From positions 1 through 25,453 of the forward strand of contig SVIK01000006.1 of assembly GCA_015069525.1 (NCBI GenBank): a stretch of 25,453 bases of DNA. The letters are read 5' to 3'. A program made the translations under genes and the position numbers. Under the pieces are notes generated by a model. The model saw only the letters and a program-made list of their open reading frames with translations, searched no databases and had not been told where the DNA came from. Within the stretch, counting starts at the first letter, position 1; the number at the start of each line of letters is the position of its first letter. Below are positions 1-7,214 of the stretch, piece after piece. This DNA comes from Clostridiales bacterium (lineage in GTDB: Bacteria > Bacillota > Clostridia > Christensenellales > Borkfalkiaceae).

Positions 1-1329
1 CAAGCAAATGCGGTGTTCTGCGCGCGAGGTCATCATACGGTAGGGCTCGTCCGTGCCTTTTGTGACGAGGTCGTCGATAAGCACGCCGATATACGCTTCG
101 TCACGGCGCAGGATAAAGGGGGGGAGGCCACGCATTTTCAAGGACGCGTTCAAGCCTGCCATAAGCCCTTGTGCCGCCGCTTCTTCGTAGCCAGACGTTC
201 CGTTGATTTGTCCCGCGGTGTACACGCCCTTCACTTTTTTAAATTCAAGGGTAGGCAAAACGTCAAGGGTATCGATACAATCGTATTCTATGGCATAGCC
301 GTATCGCATGATATCGGCGTGTTCCAGCCCCGCCACGGAGGCATACATTTGCCGTTGAACGTCGTGAGGCATAGAGGTAGACATACCTTGTACGTACACC
401 TCTAAGGTATCCGCGCCCTCAGGTTCGAGGAAAATTTGATGCCGTTCCTTGTCCTTAAAGCGTACTACCTTCGTTTCAATGGAAGGGCAATAGCGAGGGC
501 CCGTGGATTGAATAACGCCGTTGTATAAGGGGGAACGGTCTAAGTTCTCCATAATAACGCCGTGCGTAGTCAAATTGGTATAGGTAAGATAGCAAGGCAT
601 CTTGTTTTCGGGGGGATTGTCGTGCATAAACGAGAAGGGATAAATATCCGTGTCCCCGTTTTGAATTTCGCATTTAGAATAATCGATAGTTCTGCCGTCC
701 AATCTTGCAGGCGTACCCGTTTTGAAACGGCGCACGTTAAAGCCGATGTCGATAAGGCTCTTCGTTAAATGGTTGGCAGGAGCAAACCCGTTCGGGCCGG
801 ATTTTTGTACGACGTTTCCCGTAATCGTTTCGCCGTTTAAATACACGCCCGTGCAAAGGATAACCGCTTTACAAGAAATAACGCCCCCGTACGTAGTTTT
901 TACGCCCACGCACTTGCCGTTTTCCACCAAAATTTCCGAAGCTTCCGCTTGAATAATCCGTAAATTTTCCGTGTTTTCCAGCACCCGCTTCATTTCACGG
1001 TGATAGGCGTTTTTATCCGATTGCGCGCGTAAGCTTTGCACCGCCGCGCCCTTGCCTACGTTCAGCATACGGATTTGCAGAGCGGTCTTGTCGGCAACGA
1101 TACCCATTTCCCCGCCAAGAGCGTCTATTTCGCGTACCAAATGTCCCTTTGCCGTACCGCCAATCGAGGGGTTGCAGGGCAAAAAAGCGATGCTGTCGAG
1201 GTTGAGCGTTAAAAGGGCAGTATTGATTCCCGTGCGTGCCAAAGCGAGGGCGGCTTCGCAACCTGCGTGCCCTGCGCCAACGACAACCGCCTCTGCGGTA
1301 TATTCCAAAAACGAGAATTCTTTTTCCAT
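1..1329 (-). CDS. mnmG: MnmG (GidA), tRNA uridine-34 carboxymethylaminomethyl-modifying enzyme, partial
   Basis: FAD-dependent enzyme that, with MnmE, builds the cmnm5 modification on wobble uridine 34 of certain tRNAs in the cytoplasm. The first 443 residues are in the window; the C-terminal part (families are about 620-630 residues) lies beyond the left edge. Visible: an N-terminal FAD-binding motif VVGAGHAGCEAA near residues 16-27, the first family signature GPRYCPSIETKVVRF, and the second, AGQINGTSGYEEAAAQG. The window edge cuts the gene just after TSRAEHRICL. I chose the ATG at 1329 because GGAGG lies 8 nt upstream on the minus strand. An in-frame ATG at 1353 would add 8 residues but has no Shine-Dalgarno sequence. 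It lies 33 nt after dnaA on the same strand and is probably cotranscribed with it. Its ribosome binding site is inside a small hairpin (see 1330-1344). Confidence 0.97.
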   Translation of the reverse strand, partial: MEKEFSFLEYTAEAVVVGAGHAGCEAALALARTGINTALLTLNLDSIAFLPCNPSIGGTAKGHLVREIDALGGEMGIVADKTALQIRMLNVGKGAAVQSLRAQSDKNAYHREMKRVLENTENLRIIQAEASEILVENGKCVGVKTTYGGVISCKAVILCTGVYLNGETITGNVVQKSGPNGFAPANHLTKSLIDIGFNVRRFKTGTPARLDGRTIDYSKCEIQNGDTDIYPFSFMHDNPPENKMPCYLTYTNLTTHGVIMENLDRSPLYNGVIQSTGPRYCPSIETKVVRFKDKERHQIFLEPEGADTLEVYVQGMSTSMPHDVQRQMYASVAGLEHADIMRYGYAIEYDCIDTLDVLPTLEFKKVKGVYTAGQINGTSGYEEAAAQGLMAGLNASLKMRGLPPFILRRDEAYIGVLIDDLVTKGTDEPYRMMTSRAEHRICL

Positions 1330-1344
1330 ACGGAGTGCCTCCGT
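1330..1344 (-). promoter_or_regulatory. 15-nt hairpin containing the mnmG ribosome binding site
   Basis: On the minus strand the sequence reads ACGGAG-GCA-CTCCGT, a perfect 6-bp inverted repeat with a 3-nt loop, ending at the base before the mnmG ATG. The Shine-Dalgarno GGAGG (1338-1342) sits in the left arm and loop. If it folds in the dnaA-mnmG transcript it would limit ribosome access to mnmG. The 6-3-6 geometry and CGGAG/CTCCG arms match the hairpins at 7102, 12584 and 14436-14713, but the conserved core next to those is not evident here. Confidence 0.45.
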
Positions 1345-1362
1345 CTCTTCCATTTTTAACGC

Positions 1363-2706
1363 TTATTTTTTCAAGACGATGTTTTTAATATCGTCGATTT
1401 CTTTTGCAACTTTATCGTTCAGTTTTTCCAGCTTTTCCATCTTATCGCGTGCATACATAATCGTCGTATGGTCGCGTCCGCCAAGCGTTTTGCCGATGAA
1501 ATCGAGGGGGAGGGAGAGCATATCGCACATCAAATAGGCGCAAATTTGTCTTGCCTTTGCAAGGTCGGCTTTTTTGCCTTTGCCCAGCAAATCTTCTCTC
1601 GTCTGCTTAAAATACGTGCAAACGGCGGAGATGATTTTTTCAGGAGTGACGTCCTCTTGTTCGCTCGCCTCGTTTACCGATTCGTTCAACGCCTGCTTTG
1701 CAAGTTCAAGAGTAATCGGTTCTTCGTGCAATTTGCTTGCGAAGATAACCTTTGTCAATCTTCCTTCCAACGTTCTTACGTCGTGTCCCGAATTTTGCGC
1801 AAGGAATTCAAGCACGTCGTCGGGCATCACACACCGTCTATCGAGTGCTTTTCTTTGCAAAATAGCAATTTTCGTTTCGATAGAGGGGGGTTGAATATCC
1901 GCAATCATGCCCCCTTCAAAACGGGTACGAAGTCTGTCTTCAAGCGTTGCAATTTCCTTCGGCGGCCTATCCGAGGTCAACACGATTTGTTTATTTTGAG
2001 CGGTCAATTCGTTGAAGATATTGAAAAGCTCTTCTTGGAGTTGCATTTTTCCTTTCAATTGTTGAATATCGTCAATCATCAACACGTCCACGTTGCGGTA
2101 ATGGATACGGAACTTGCTCCCCGCCTTTTGGGTAATGGAGGCAACGAACTCGTTCAAGAAATTATCGCAAGTGGTATAAAGCACGCGTTTTTGAGGGGCG
2201 ATATAGGAGATATAGTTAGCGATAGCGTGCATAAGGTGGGTTTTTCCCAAGCCCGATTCCCCGTAGATAAAGAGGGGGTTAAACGCCACGCCGGGTTCTT
2301 CCGCGACCGCTTTTGCCGCCGCGTATACGAATTTGTTGGTAGGACCAACCACGAAGGAATCAAAGGTAAAATCCTTGCGGATAGGGGAGGATTGGAAGTT
2401 ATCAAGCGCGTCGCCTTCTTCTTCCAAAGTAAACACGTCGCTACCCTCCACGTACAAACGGAAATCGTTCAAGCCCACGTCGCATTTCACGATTGCGTCG
2501 CGCAGTTTTTCCCCGATTTTATTGCTAGCGAGCGCTTCTGCGTTCGATTCGGAGGAGATTTGCAAAACGATTTTGCGGTTGCGCACGTCGATAGGCTCAA
2601 TGCCACGGTTTTCGAAAAAGTGCGTGAAAGAGATAGGCGAAATGGTATTTTTCGCCTTATCGAGAATTTGCTTCCATAAAGCTTGTAAATGCGTATTGTC
2701 CGACAT
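1363..2706 (-). CDS. dnaA: DnaA, chromosomal replication initiator
   Basis: AAA+ ATPase that binds DnaA boxes at oriC and opens the origin. It is 447 residues, the normal length. Domain I is at about 1-85, a linker follows, then the AAA+ domain with Walker A GESGLGKT at 149-156, Walker B VLMIDDI at 208-214 and a sensor stretch LTSDRPP at 243-249. Domain IV carries the DNA-binding signature RDHTTIMYA at 411-419. The start is ATG at 2706, preceded on the minus strand by AAAGGGGG with a 7-nt spacer. It is transcribed leftward, away from recF, with mnmG downstream. dnaN, its almost universal partner in Bacillota, is not beside it on the recF side. A 403-residue open frame on the opposite strand is a shadow of this gene. 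Confidence 0.98.
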   Translation of the reverse strand: MSDNTHLQALWKQILDKAKNTISPISFTHFFENRGIEPIDVRNRKIVLQISSESNAEALASNKIGEKLRDAIVKCDVGLNDFRLYVEGSDVFTLEEEGDALDNFQSSPIRKDFTFDSFVVGPTNKFVYAAAKAVAEEPGVAFNPLFIYGESGLGKTHLMHAIANYISYIAPQKRVLYTTCDNFLNEFVASITQKAGSKFRIHYRNVDVLMIDDIQQLKGKMQLQEELFNIFNELTAQNKQIVLTSDRPPKEIATLEDRLRTRFEGGMIADIQPPSIETKIAILQRKALDRRCVMPDDVLEFLAQNSGHDVRTLEGRLTKVIFASKLHEEPITLELAKQALNESVNEASEQEDVTPEKIISAVCTYFKQTREDLLGKGKKADLAKARQICAYLMCDMLSLPLDFIGKTLGGRDHTTIMYARDKMEKLEKLNDKVAKEIDDIKNIVLKK

Positions 2707-2836
2707 AACTTTGCCCCCTTTAGCGAAAGATTTTTTCTTTTCGCCGTCGTATGCTTGTCTTTTGAAAAATTATTTGTTATAATTATAATACAAAACGCGA
2801 GGAAAAGAAAGCGATTTTGACGGTATTTTTACGATT
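2707..2836. promoter_or_regulatory. Divergent dnaA/recF promoter region
   Basis: This is the only point in the window where transcription diverges. On the plus strand TTGAAA (2762-2767) and TATAAT (2784-2789) are separated by 16 nt, a credible sigma-A type promoter for recF; a second TATAAT overlaps at 2778-2783. On the minus strand TATAAT (2787-2782) could serve dnaA, but its -35 is poor. The AT-rich run 2766-2791 is shared by both directions. No TTATCCACA-type DnaA box was found, so I see no oriC here. Confidence 0.6.
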
Positions 2837-3922
2837 ATGCAAATAAAAAAATTATTCCTTCAAAATTTTAGAAATTACGAGAGTGAAAATTTTCAATTTT
2901 CAGACGGGCTGAACGTGCTATTCGGCAAAAACGCGCAGGGGAAAACCAACTGTGCCGAAGCCGTTTTCTATCTTTGCACGGGCACGTCGCTTAGGATACG
3001 TCACGACAAGCAACTCGTCAAGCTGGGCGCGGAGAGCGCGAAAATCGTTGCGGAAGCGGAAAACCGCTATGGCAGAGTGACGATAGAGGCGGAAATTTCC
3101 GAAAGCAAGCGGGAAATCCGCGTCAACGGCAGTAAAATTTCTAAAAACGCCGACTTGCTCGGTCATATTAACAGCGTCTTTTTCTCTCCTGGGGAACTTC
3201 GTCTTATCCAAGACGGCCCAGACGAAAGGCGTCGTTTTATGAACGTTTCCATCTCCCAAAATTCCGCGCCCTATTACACGGCGCTTCTTCGCTACAATAA
3301 AATTTTAGACCAGCGCAACGCCCTTTTGAAAAACTCCGATTATTCGTTGGTATTGGACACCCTTCCCGTGTGGGACGAACAGCTTTGCAAATACGCGTCG
3401 ACTATCGTGAAAAAGCGCACGGAGTTTTTGGACAAGCTCGCCCCTTACGCCAAGGAAGTACACGCTTATTTGACGGACGGCGCAGAGGAGCTTATCTTGC
3501 GTCCTGAAAAAAGGTACGAAGGGGAGGAGGCGGAAATTGCGCAAACGCTTGCCCGTCGCCTTGCCAACAATTACGAAAAGGATATGCGTTTAGGCTTTAC
3601 GACGGTCGGTCCACATAGGGACGATATTGAGGTATTGATAAACGGCATCGACGCAAAATCGTACGCTTCGCAAGGTCAACAGCGTACGTCCGCGCTCTCG
3701 TTAAAGCTCGCGGAGGTGCAAATTTTCAAAGAGCTGTCGGGCGAATACCCCGTTTTAATTTTGGACGACGTGATGAGCGAGCTCGACTTGCCTCGTCGCA
3801 AAAAACTCCTTCAACGCATACATGGTATCCAAACTTTGCTTACCTGTACGCATGCAGAACGCGTTTTATACGGCGCGGAAAGCCACAAAATTCGTATAGA
3901 GAACGGCAAAATCAAAAGATGA
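2837..3922 (+). CDS. recF: RecF, recombination mediator ATPase
   Basis: SMC/ABC-like ATPase that helps load RecA at single-strand gaps and stalled forks, acting with RecO and RecR. It is 361 residues, a typical length. The N-terminus IKKLFLQNFRNY is characteristic. Walker A GKNAQGKT is at 30-37, the ABC signature-like SQGQQRTSALSLKLAE begins near 278, and Walker B VLILDDVMSELD is near 306-317 with the aspartates at 310-311. The start is fixed by this N-terminus, although the sequence directly before the ATG (ACGGTATTTTTACGATT) has almost no Shine-Dalgarno; GAGGAAAAG at 2799 is too far upstream. Its stop overlaps the next start by 4 nt (ATGA), indicating translational coupling. In Bacillus the neighbours are dnaN and gyrB; neither is here. 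Confidence 0.97.
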   Translation: MQIKKLFLQNFRNYESENFQFSDGLNVLFGKNAQGKTNCAEAVFYLCTGTSLRIRHDKQLVKLGAESAKIVAEAENRYGRVTIEAEISESKREIRVNGSKISKNADLLGHINSVFFSPGELRLIQDGPDERRRFMNVSISQNSAPYYTALLRYNKILDQRNALLKNSDYSLVLDTLPVWDEQLCKYASTIVKKRTEFLDKLAPYAKEVHAYLTDGAEELILRPEKRYEGEEAEIAQTLARRLANNYEKDMRLGFTTVGPHRDDIEVLINGIDAKSYASQGQQRTSALSLKLAEVQIFKELSGEYPVLILDDVMSELDLPRRKKLLQRIHGIQTLLTCTHAERVLYGAESHKIRIENGKIKR

Positions 3923-4746
3923 AAGCAGACTTACATTTACACAGCACTTATTCGGACGGAAAAAACACCCCCGACGAGATTTGCGCAATCGCGCAATCGC
4001 GGGGGCTTTCTTTGCTGTCTATAACCGACCACGACACCATGATGGGGTTGGAAGATAAGAAAGCCTCGGCAAAGCGGTACGGCTTGCACTATTTGACGGG
4101 TTGGGAGATATCAGCGTACGAGGGAGAGGAGAAAATCCATATCCTCGGCTACGGCTGTCAACTGCGCGGGGAATACGAAGCGTTCACGGCGAAGCGGAAA
4201 AACGCCTCGCTTGCCCGCATTACGGAGAGCGTTCAAAAATGCAACGCAATCGGTATCCCCGTGACGGTGGAAGAAGTGCTTTCTATGCGTCTGCAAGAGG
4301 GCGCGCCCGTCCACACCATGCATCTTGCGCGCGCTTTGCAAAAATACGTATCGGGCACGGACGGGGAAATTTATGAAAAATACCTTTCGCGCGGAAAGGT
4401 CGCCAATTCCAATATCGGTAGACCTTCTCCCAAGGAAGCGATAGAAATTATCCACGCGCTCGGCGGGGTAGCGGTACTTGCGCACCCTGGAAGAATCCCC
4501 CTTACAAAATCGCAAAAAGAAGCGCTGATTTTCTCGTTGATATCTTGCGGTTTAGACGGAATAGAAGCCTTGTATACGACGCATACTGAAAGGGAAACGG
4601 AGTATTTCCAATCGCTTGCCAAAGCGCATAATTTAATCATCACGGGCGGTTCGGACACGCACGTAGAGGACGGCACGCACGCAATCGGCACGCCTCATTA
4701 CGAGGCGATGGATAAAAGACTGCTTTCTCTTATAATAGCCCCTTAA
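3919..4746 (+). CDS. PHP-domain metal-dependent phosphoesterase (TrpH/YciV-like)
   Basis: Polymerase-and-histidinol-phosphatase family hydrolase, 275 residues. Metal-ligand motifs are intact: DLHLHSTYSDG (4-14), TDHDT (36-40), GWEIS (61-65), an internal IHILGYG (73-79), LAHPG (187-191) and GGSDTHVED starting at 243. This set matches the YciV/TrpH subgroup, whose E. coli member (RNase AM) is a 5'-3' exonuclease and 3',5'-bisphosphate nucleotidase; that activity is inferred from family membership. No signal peptide is seen, so it is probably cytoplasmic. The ATGA overlap with recF makes a tightly coupled pair and fits a nucleic-acid repair or turnover role. The exact substrate cannot be read from the sequence. 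Confidence 0.9.
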   Translation: MKADLHLHSTYSDGKNTPDEICAIAQSRGLSLLSITDHDTMMGLEDKKASAKRYGLHYLTGWEISAYEGEEKIHILGYGCQLRGEYEAFTAKRKNASLARITESVQKCNAIGIPVTVEEVLSMRLQEGAPVHTMHLARALQKYVSGTDGEIYEKYLSRGKVANSNIGRPSPKEAIEIIHALGGVAVLAHPGRIPLTKSQKEALIFSLISCGLDGIEALYTTHTERETEYFQSLAKAHNLIITGGSDTHVEDGTHAIGTPHYEAMDKRLLSLIIAP

Positions 4747-4791
4747 CCGTCTCTTCTCCCTCGTTTACGCAGTACATATAGGGGGATATTC

Positions 4792-5595
4792 ATGCAAAAA
4801 TCACGCAAAAACCGCCACGTTTATGCATTAACGCTCCTTGTGGGCGTTTTTTTTATTTGTCCACATTTTTCCGTTTCGCAAGGGATAGCGGAAGAAAGTC
4901 CCATGTCCAAATGGCAAAAGCTCGCCTCGTATACGACGTATTATAACGAAGGGGATAGGGATAGGAGCGAGAATATCTCTATCGCGTCTTCGCTCATCAA
5001 CGACGTCGTCTTGCAAGCCTACGGTGAATTTTCCTTTAATCAAACGGTGGGCAGGCGCACGGCGGACGCAGGTTTTAAGCAGGCAAAAATCATCGTAAAC
5101 GGGGAATACGTTTTAGGGGTAGGCGGGGGCGTTTGTCAGGTGAGTACGACGCTGTACAACAGCGCAATTCTTTCAGGTTTAGAGGTGACGGAATTCCACC
5201 CGCACTCCTTGCTCGTTGGGTACGTTGCGCCCTCTCGCGACGCCATGGTTTCCACACATAGTGATTTGAAGCTGTACAACCCGCACGATTATCCCGTTCG
5301 CTTGCGTTCACAAACCTTTAGCGGAGGTATTACCGTCGGTTTTTATAGCGAGTGCAAGATAGACAAATACGCGCTCGTCTCGGTAAAAACGGGGGAAACG
5401 CTTCCTCCGCCCCCCGTCGTGAAAGAGGGGGAGGAGGAGGGAATTTTGCGCCAAGAGCGCAACGGCGTAAAAAGCGAGCTGTACCTCGAACGGTACAAAA
5501 AAGGCAAACTAATTTCCCGTAAACGCATACGCAAGGACGAATATCGCCCCACACAGGGAATTATCGTCAAAAAAATCGGAAATCCGCCCGATTAA
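4792..5595 (+). CDS. VanW-family protein with N-terminal membrane or signal segment
   Basis: 267 residues. A basic start (KSRKNRH) and hydrophobic stretch at about 9-27 (VYALTLLVGVFFICPHFSV) indicate a signal peptide or membrane anchor, so the rest should face outside. Residues about 62-185 form a VanW domain: SSLINDVVLQ, GEFSFNQTVGRRT (78-90), GVGGGVCQVSTTLYNS (109-124) with conserved Cys115, then FHPHS and YNPHDYPVRL. The charged C-terminal tail (about 190-267) has a weak resemblance to a G5-like element (YLERYKKGKLISRKRIRKDEY). VanW was first noted in vancomycin-resistance clusters, but most homologues, like this one, have no van genes nearby, so no resistance role is implied. GGGGGA lies 6 nt before the ATG. 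Biochemical function is unknown; a cell-envelope role is likely. Confidence 0.88.
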   Translation: MQKSRKNRHVYALTLLVGVFFICPHFSVSQGIAEESPMSKWQKLASYTTYYNEGDRDRSENISIASSLINDVVLQAYGEFSFNQTVGRRTADAGFKQAKIIVNGEYVLGVGGGVCQVSTTLYNSAILSGLEVTEFHPHSLLVGYVAPSRDAMVSTHSDLKLYNPHDYPVRLRSQTFSGGITVGFYSECKIDKYALVSVKTGETLPPPPVVKEGEEEGILRQERNGVKSELYLERYKKGKLISRKRIRKDEYRPTQGIIVKKIGNPPD

Positions 5596-5638
5596 ACGTT
5601 GTCAAACGTTTGTGTTTTTGTTAAGAAAATGGTATAAT
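5594..5638 (+). promoter_or_regulatory. asnS promoter with overlapping inverted repeat
   Basis: An extended -10, TGGTATAAT (TATAAT at 5633-5638), with TTGTGT at 5610-5615 as a 17-nt-spaced -35, lies 72 nt before the asnS start. Immediately upstream is the inverted repeat AAACGTT-GTCA-AACGTTT (5594-5600 and 5605-5611), which begins in the stop codon of the preceding gene and touches the -35. It may be an operator or part of a weak terminator. The promoter call is reasonable; the operator is only a suggestion. Confidence 0.55.
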
Positions 5639-5709
5639 GATAGTGTATAAAATCGGGGAATGCGTATTTTTAAGAAAAATACGAATTTTCTATGCAAAAG
5701 GTGACCATT

Positions 5710-7101
5710 ATGAAAAGATTGCAACTGAAAGAATTGAACAAAAACCTTGACGGCTTTGCCAATCAAGAAGTGCTTGTTGCTGGCTGGGCAAGAACGATTC
5801 GCGATTCGAAAGCGTTTGGGTTTATCGAGCTGAACGACGGTAGCTGTTTCAAAAGCACGCAAATCGTTTTTGAACGGGCGATTATCGCGAACTACGACGA
5901 AATAGCGCACACCAACGTAGGTGCGTCGCTTGTCGTGAAAGGGGTAGTGGTGCTTACGCCCGAAAACAAACAGCCGTACGAAATCAAGGCGACGGAGATT
6001 ACGGTAGAGGGGGAATCGACGCCCGACTATCCCTTGCAAAAGAAACGCCACTCGGTAGAATTCTTGCGAGAAATTGCGTATCTTCGTCCCAGAACCAACC
6101 TGTTTGGCGCGGCGTTTAGAATCCGTAGCGAGGCGGCGATTGCGATTCATAAATTCTTCAACGATAGAGGTTTCGTATACGTACACACGCCCATCATCAC
6201 GGGTAGCGACTGCGAGGGTGCAGGCGCGATGTTTCAGGTGACGACGCTGGATTTAAATGCGGAGAAGAAAGCGGGTGAACCCGATTATAAAGAGGACTTT
6301 TTCGGTAAGAAAGCCGCGCTCACGGTATCGGGACAGCTCAACGCGGAAACGTACGCAATGGCGTTTGGCAACGTATATACGTTCGGCCCGACTTTCCGTG
6401 CGGAGCACTCGAACACGACTCGTCACGCCGCAGAATTTTGGATGATAGAGCCGGAAATGGCGTTTTGCGATTTAGCGGGGGACATGGACGTTGCGGAAGC
6501 GATGGTGAAATACGTCATCAACTACGTTATGGAAACGTGCGCGGACGAGCTCAACTTCCTCAACCAATTCGTAGACAAAGGCTTGCTCGAAAGGTTGAAA
6601 AACGTTGCGGATAACGCGTTCGTGCGTTTGACGTACACGGAAGCGATTGAAATTTTGAAAAAGAACGCGGACAAATTCGACGATAAAAATATTTTCTGGG
6701 GCAAGGACTTGCAAAGCGAGCACGAACGTTTCTTAACGGAAAGCGTCTTCCAAAAGCCCGTATTCCTCACCGATTATCCGAAGGAAATCAAGGCTTTCTA
6801 TATGAAGCAAAACCCCGACGGAAAGACGGTTGCCGCGGTAGACATGCTCGTCCCTGGCATTGGGGAACTTATCGGCGGTTCGCAAAGAGAGGACGATTAT
6901 GACAAGCTGTACAATCGCATTAAGGAGCTTGGCATGGACCCTGCCGATTATTGGTGGTATTTGGATTTGAGAAAGTACGGTGGAACGACGCACGCAGGCT
7001 TTGGTTTGGGCTTTGAGAGAATGGTCATGTACTTAACGGGCATTTCCAATATTCGCGACGTCTTGCCGTATCCCAGAACGTTTGGGGAGCTGAAATACTA
7101 A
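5710..7101 (+). CDS. asnS: AsnS, asparaginyl-tRNA synthetase
   Basis: Class IIb aminoacyl-tRNA synthetase that charges tRNA-Asn with asparagine in the cytoplasm. With the start at 5710 it has 463 residues, close to the 466 of E. coli. It has an N-terminal OB-fold anticodon-binding domain (about 1-110; VAGWARTIRDSK, FIELNDGS), then the catalytic core with GSDCEGAGAMF (165-175), motif 2 FRAEHSNTTRHAAEF (229-243) and motif 3 GLGFERMVMYLTG (432-444). The C-terminus YPRTFGELKY is typical of AsnS rather than AspS. An in-frame ATG at 5692 lacks a ribosome binding site, whereas AAAAGG precedes 5710, so I prefer 5710. Because AsnS is present, Asn-tRNA formation need not rely on the transamidation route alone. 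Confidence 0.97.
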   Translation: MKRLQLKELNKNLDGFANQEVLVAGWARTIRDSKAFGFIELNDGSCFKSTQIVFERAIIANYDEIAHTNVGASLVVKGVVVLTPENKQPYEIKATEITVEGESTPDYPLQKKRHSVEFLREIAYLRPRTNLFGAAFRIRSEAAIAIHKFFNDRGFVYVHTPIITGSDCEGAGAMFQVTTLDLNAEKKAGEPDYKEDFFGKKAALTVSGQLNAETYAMAFGNVYTFGPTFRAEHSNTTRHAAEFWMIEPEMAFCDLAGDMDVAEAMVKYVINYVMETCADELNFLNQFVDKGLLERLKNVADNAFVRLTYTEAIEILKKNADKFDDKNIFWGKDLQSEHERFLTESVFQKPVFLTDYPKEIKAFYMKQNPDGKTVAAVDMLVPGIGELIGGSQREDDYDKLYNRIKELGMDPADYWWYLDLRKYGGTTHAGFGLGFERMVMYLTGISNIRDVLPYPRTFGELKY

Positions 7102-7144
7102 GCGGAGAACCTCCGCTGGCGAGTTTTTCCATCTTTCGTTATCG
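7102..7144 (+). repeat. Dispersed hairpin element, copy after asnS
   Basis: Starts at the base after the asnS stop. Hairpin GCGGAG-AAC-CTCCGC (7102-7116) is followed by a 28-nt segment ending in TTTTTCCATCTTTCGTTATCG's conserved core (7124-7144). The run of five T begins 8 nt after the hairpin, so it might also act as an inefficient terminator. The same layout recurs at 12584-12627 and, inverted, at 14382-14713. Confidence 0.65.
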
Positions 7145-7148
7145 CTCT

Positions 7149-7178
7149 TGTCAATCTGAGCGAAGTCGAAGAATCTCG
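7149..7178 (+). repeat. Short intergenic repeat of the GAGCGAAGTCGAAGAATC type
   Basis: Bases 7149-7178 read TGTCAATCT followed by GAGCGAAGTCGAAGAATCTCG. From memory this closely resembles a short repeat scattered between genes in many unrelated bacteria (TGTCATYCTGAGCGAAG family). Only one copy is in this window, so the repeat status rests on recollection and not on the window itself. Confidence 0.45.
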
Positions 7179-7214
7179 TGAAAAAACCAAAAATACAACT
7201 TATGGAGAAAAGGT

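Noticed and set aside
1468..2679. A 403-codon open frame on the plus strand opposite dnaA
   Set aside because: dnaA on the minus strand has all family motifs at the right spacing; the opposite frame shows no domain and comes from codon bias.
4856..4866. TTGTCCACA, one mismatch from a DnaA box; also TTATCCACG in the PHP gene and rnhB
   Set aside because: Isolated matches inside coding sequence, with no cluster or AT-rich unwinding region beside them.
4792..5595. VanW homology as a sign of vancomycin resistance
   Set aside because: No other van genes are present, and VanW-domain proteins are common in non-resistant Bacillota.
5692..5709. Upstream in-frame ATG for asnS
   Set aside because: No Shine-Dalgarno precedes it, whereas AAAAGG precedes 5710 and that start gives the usual family length.
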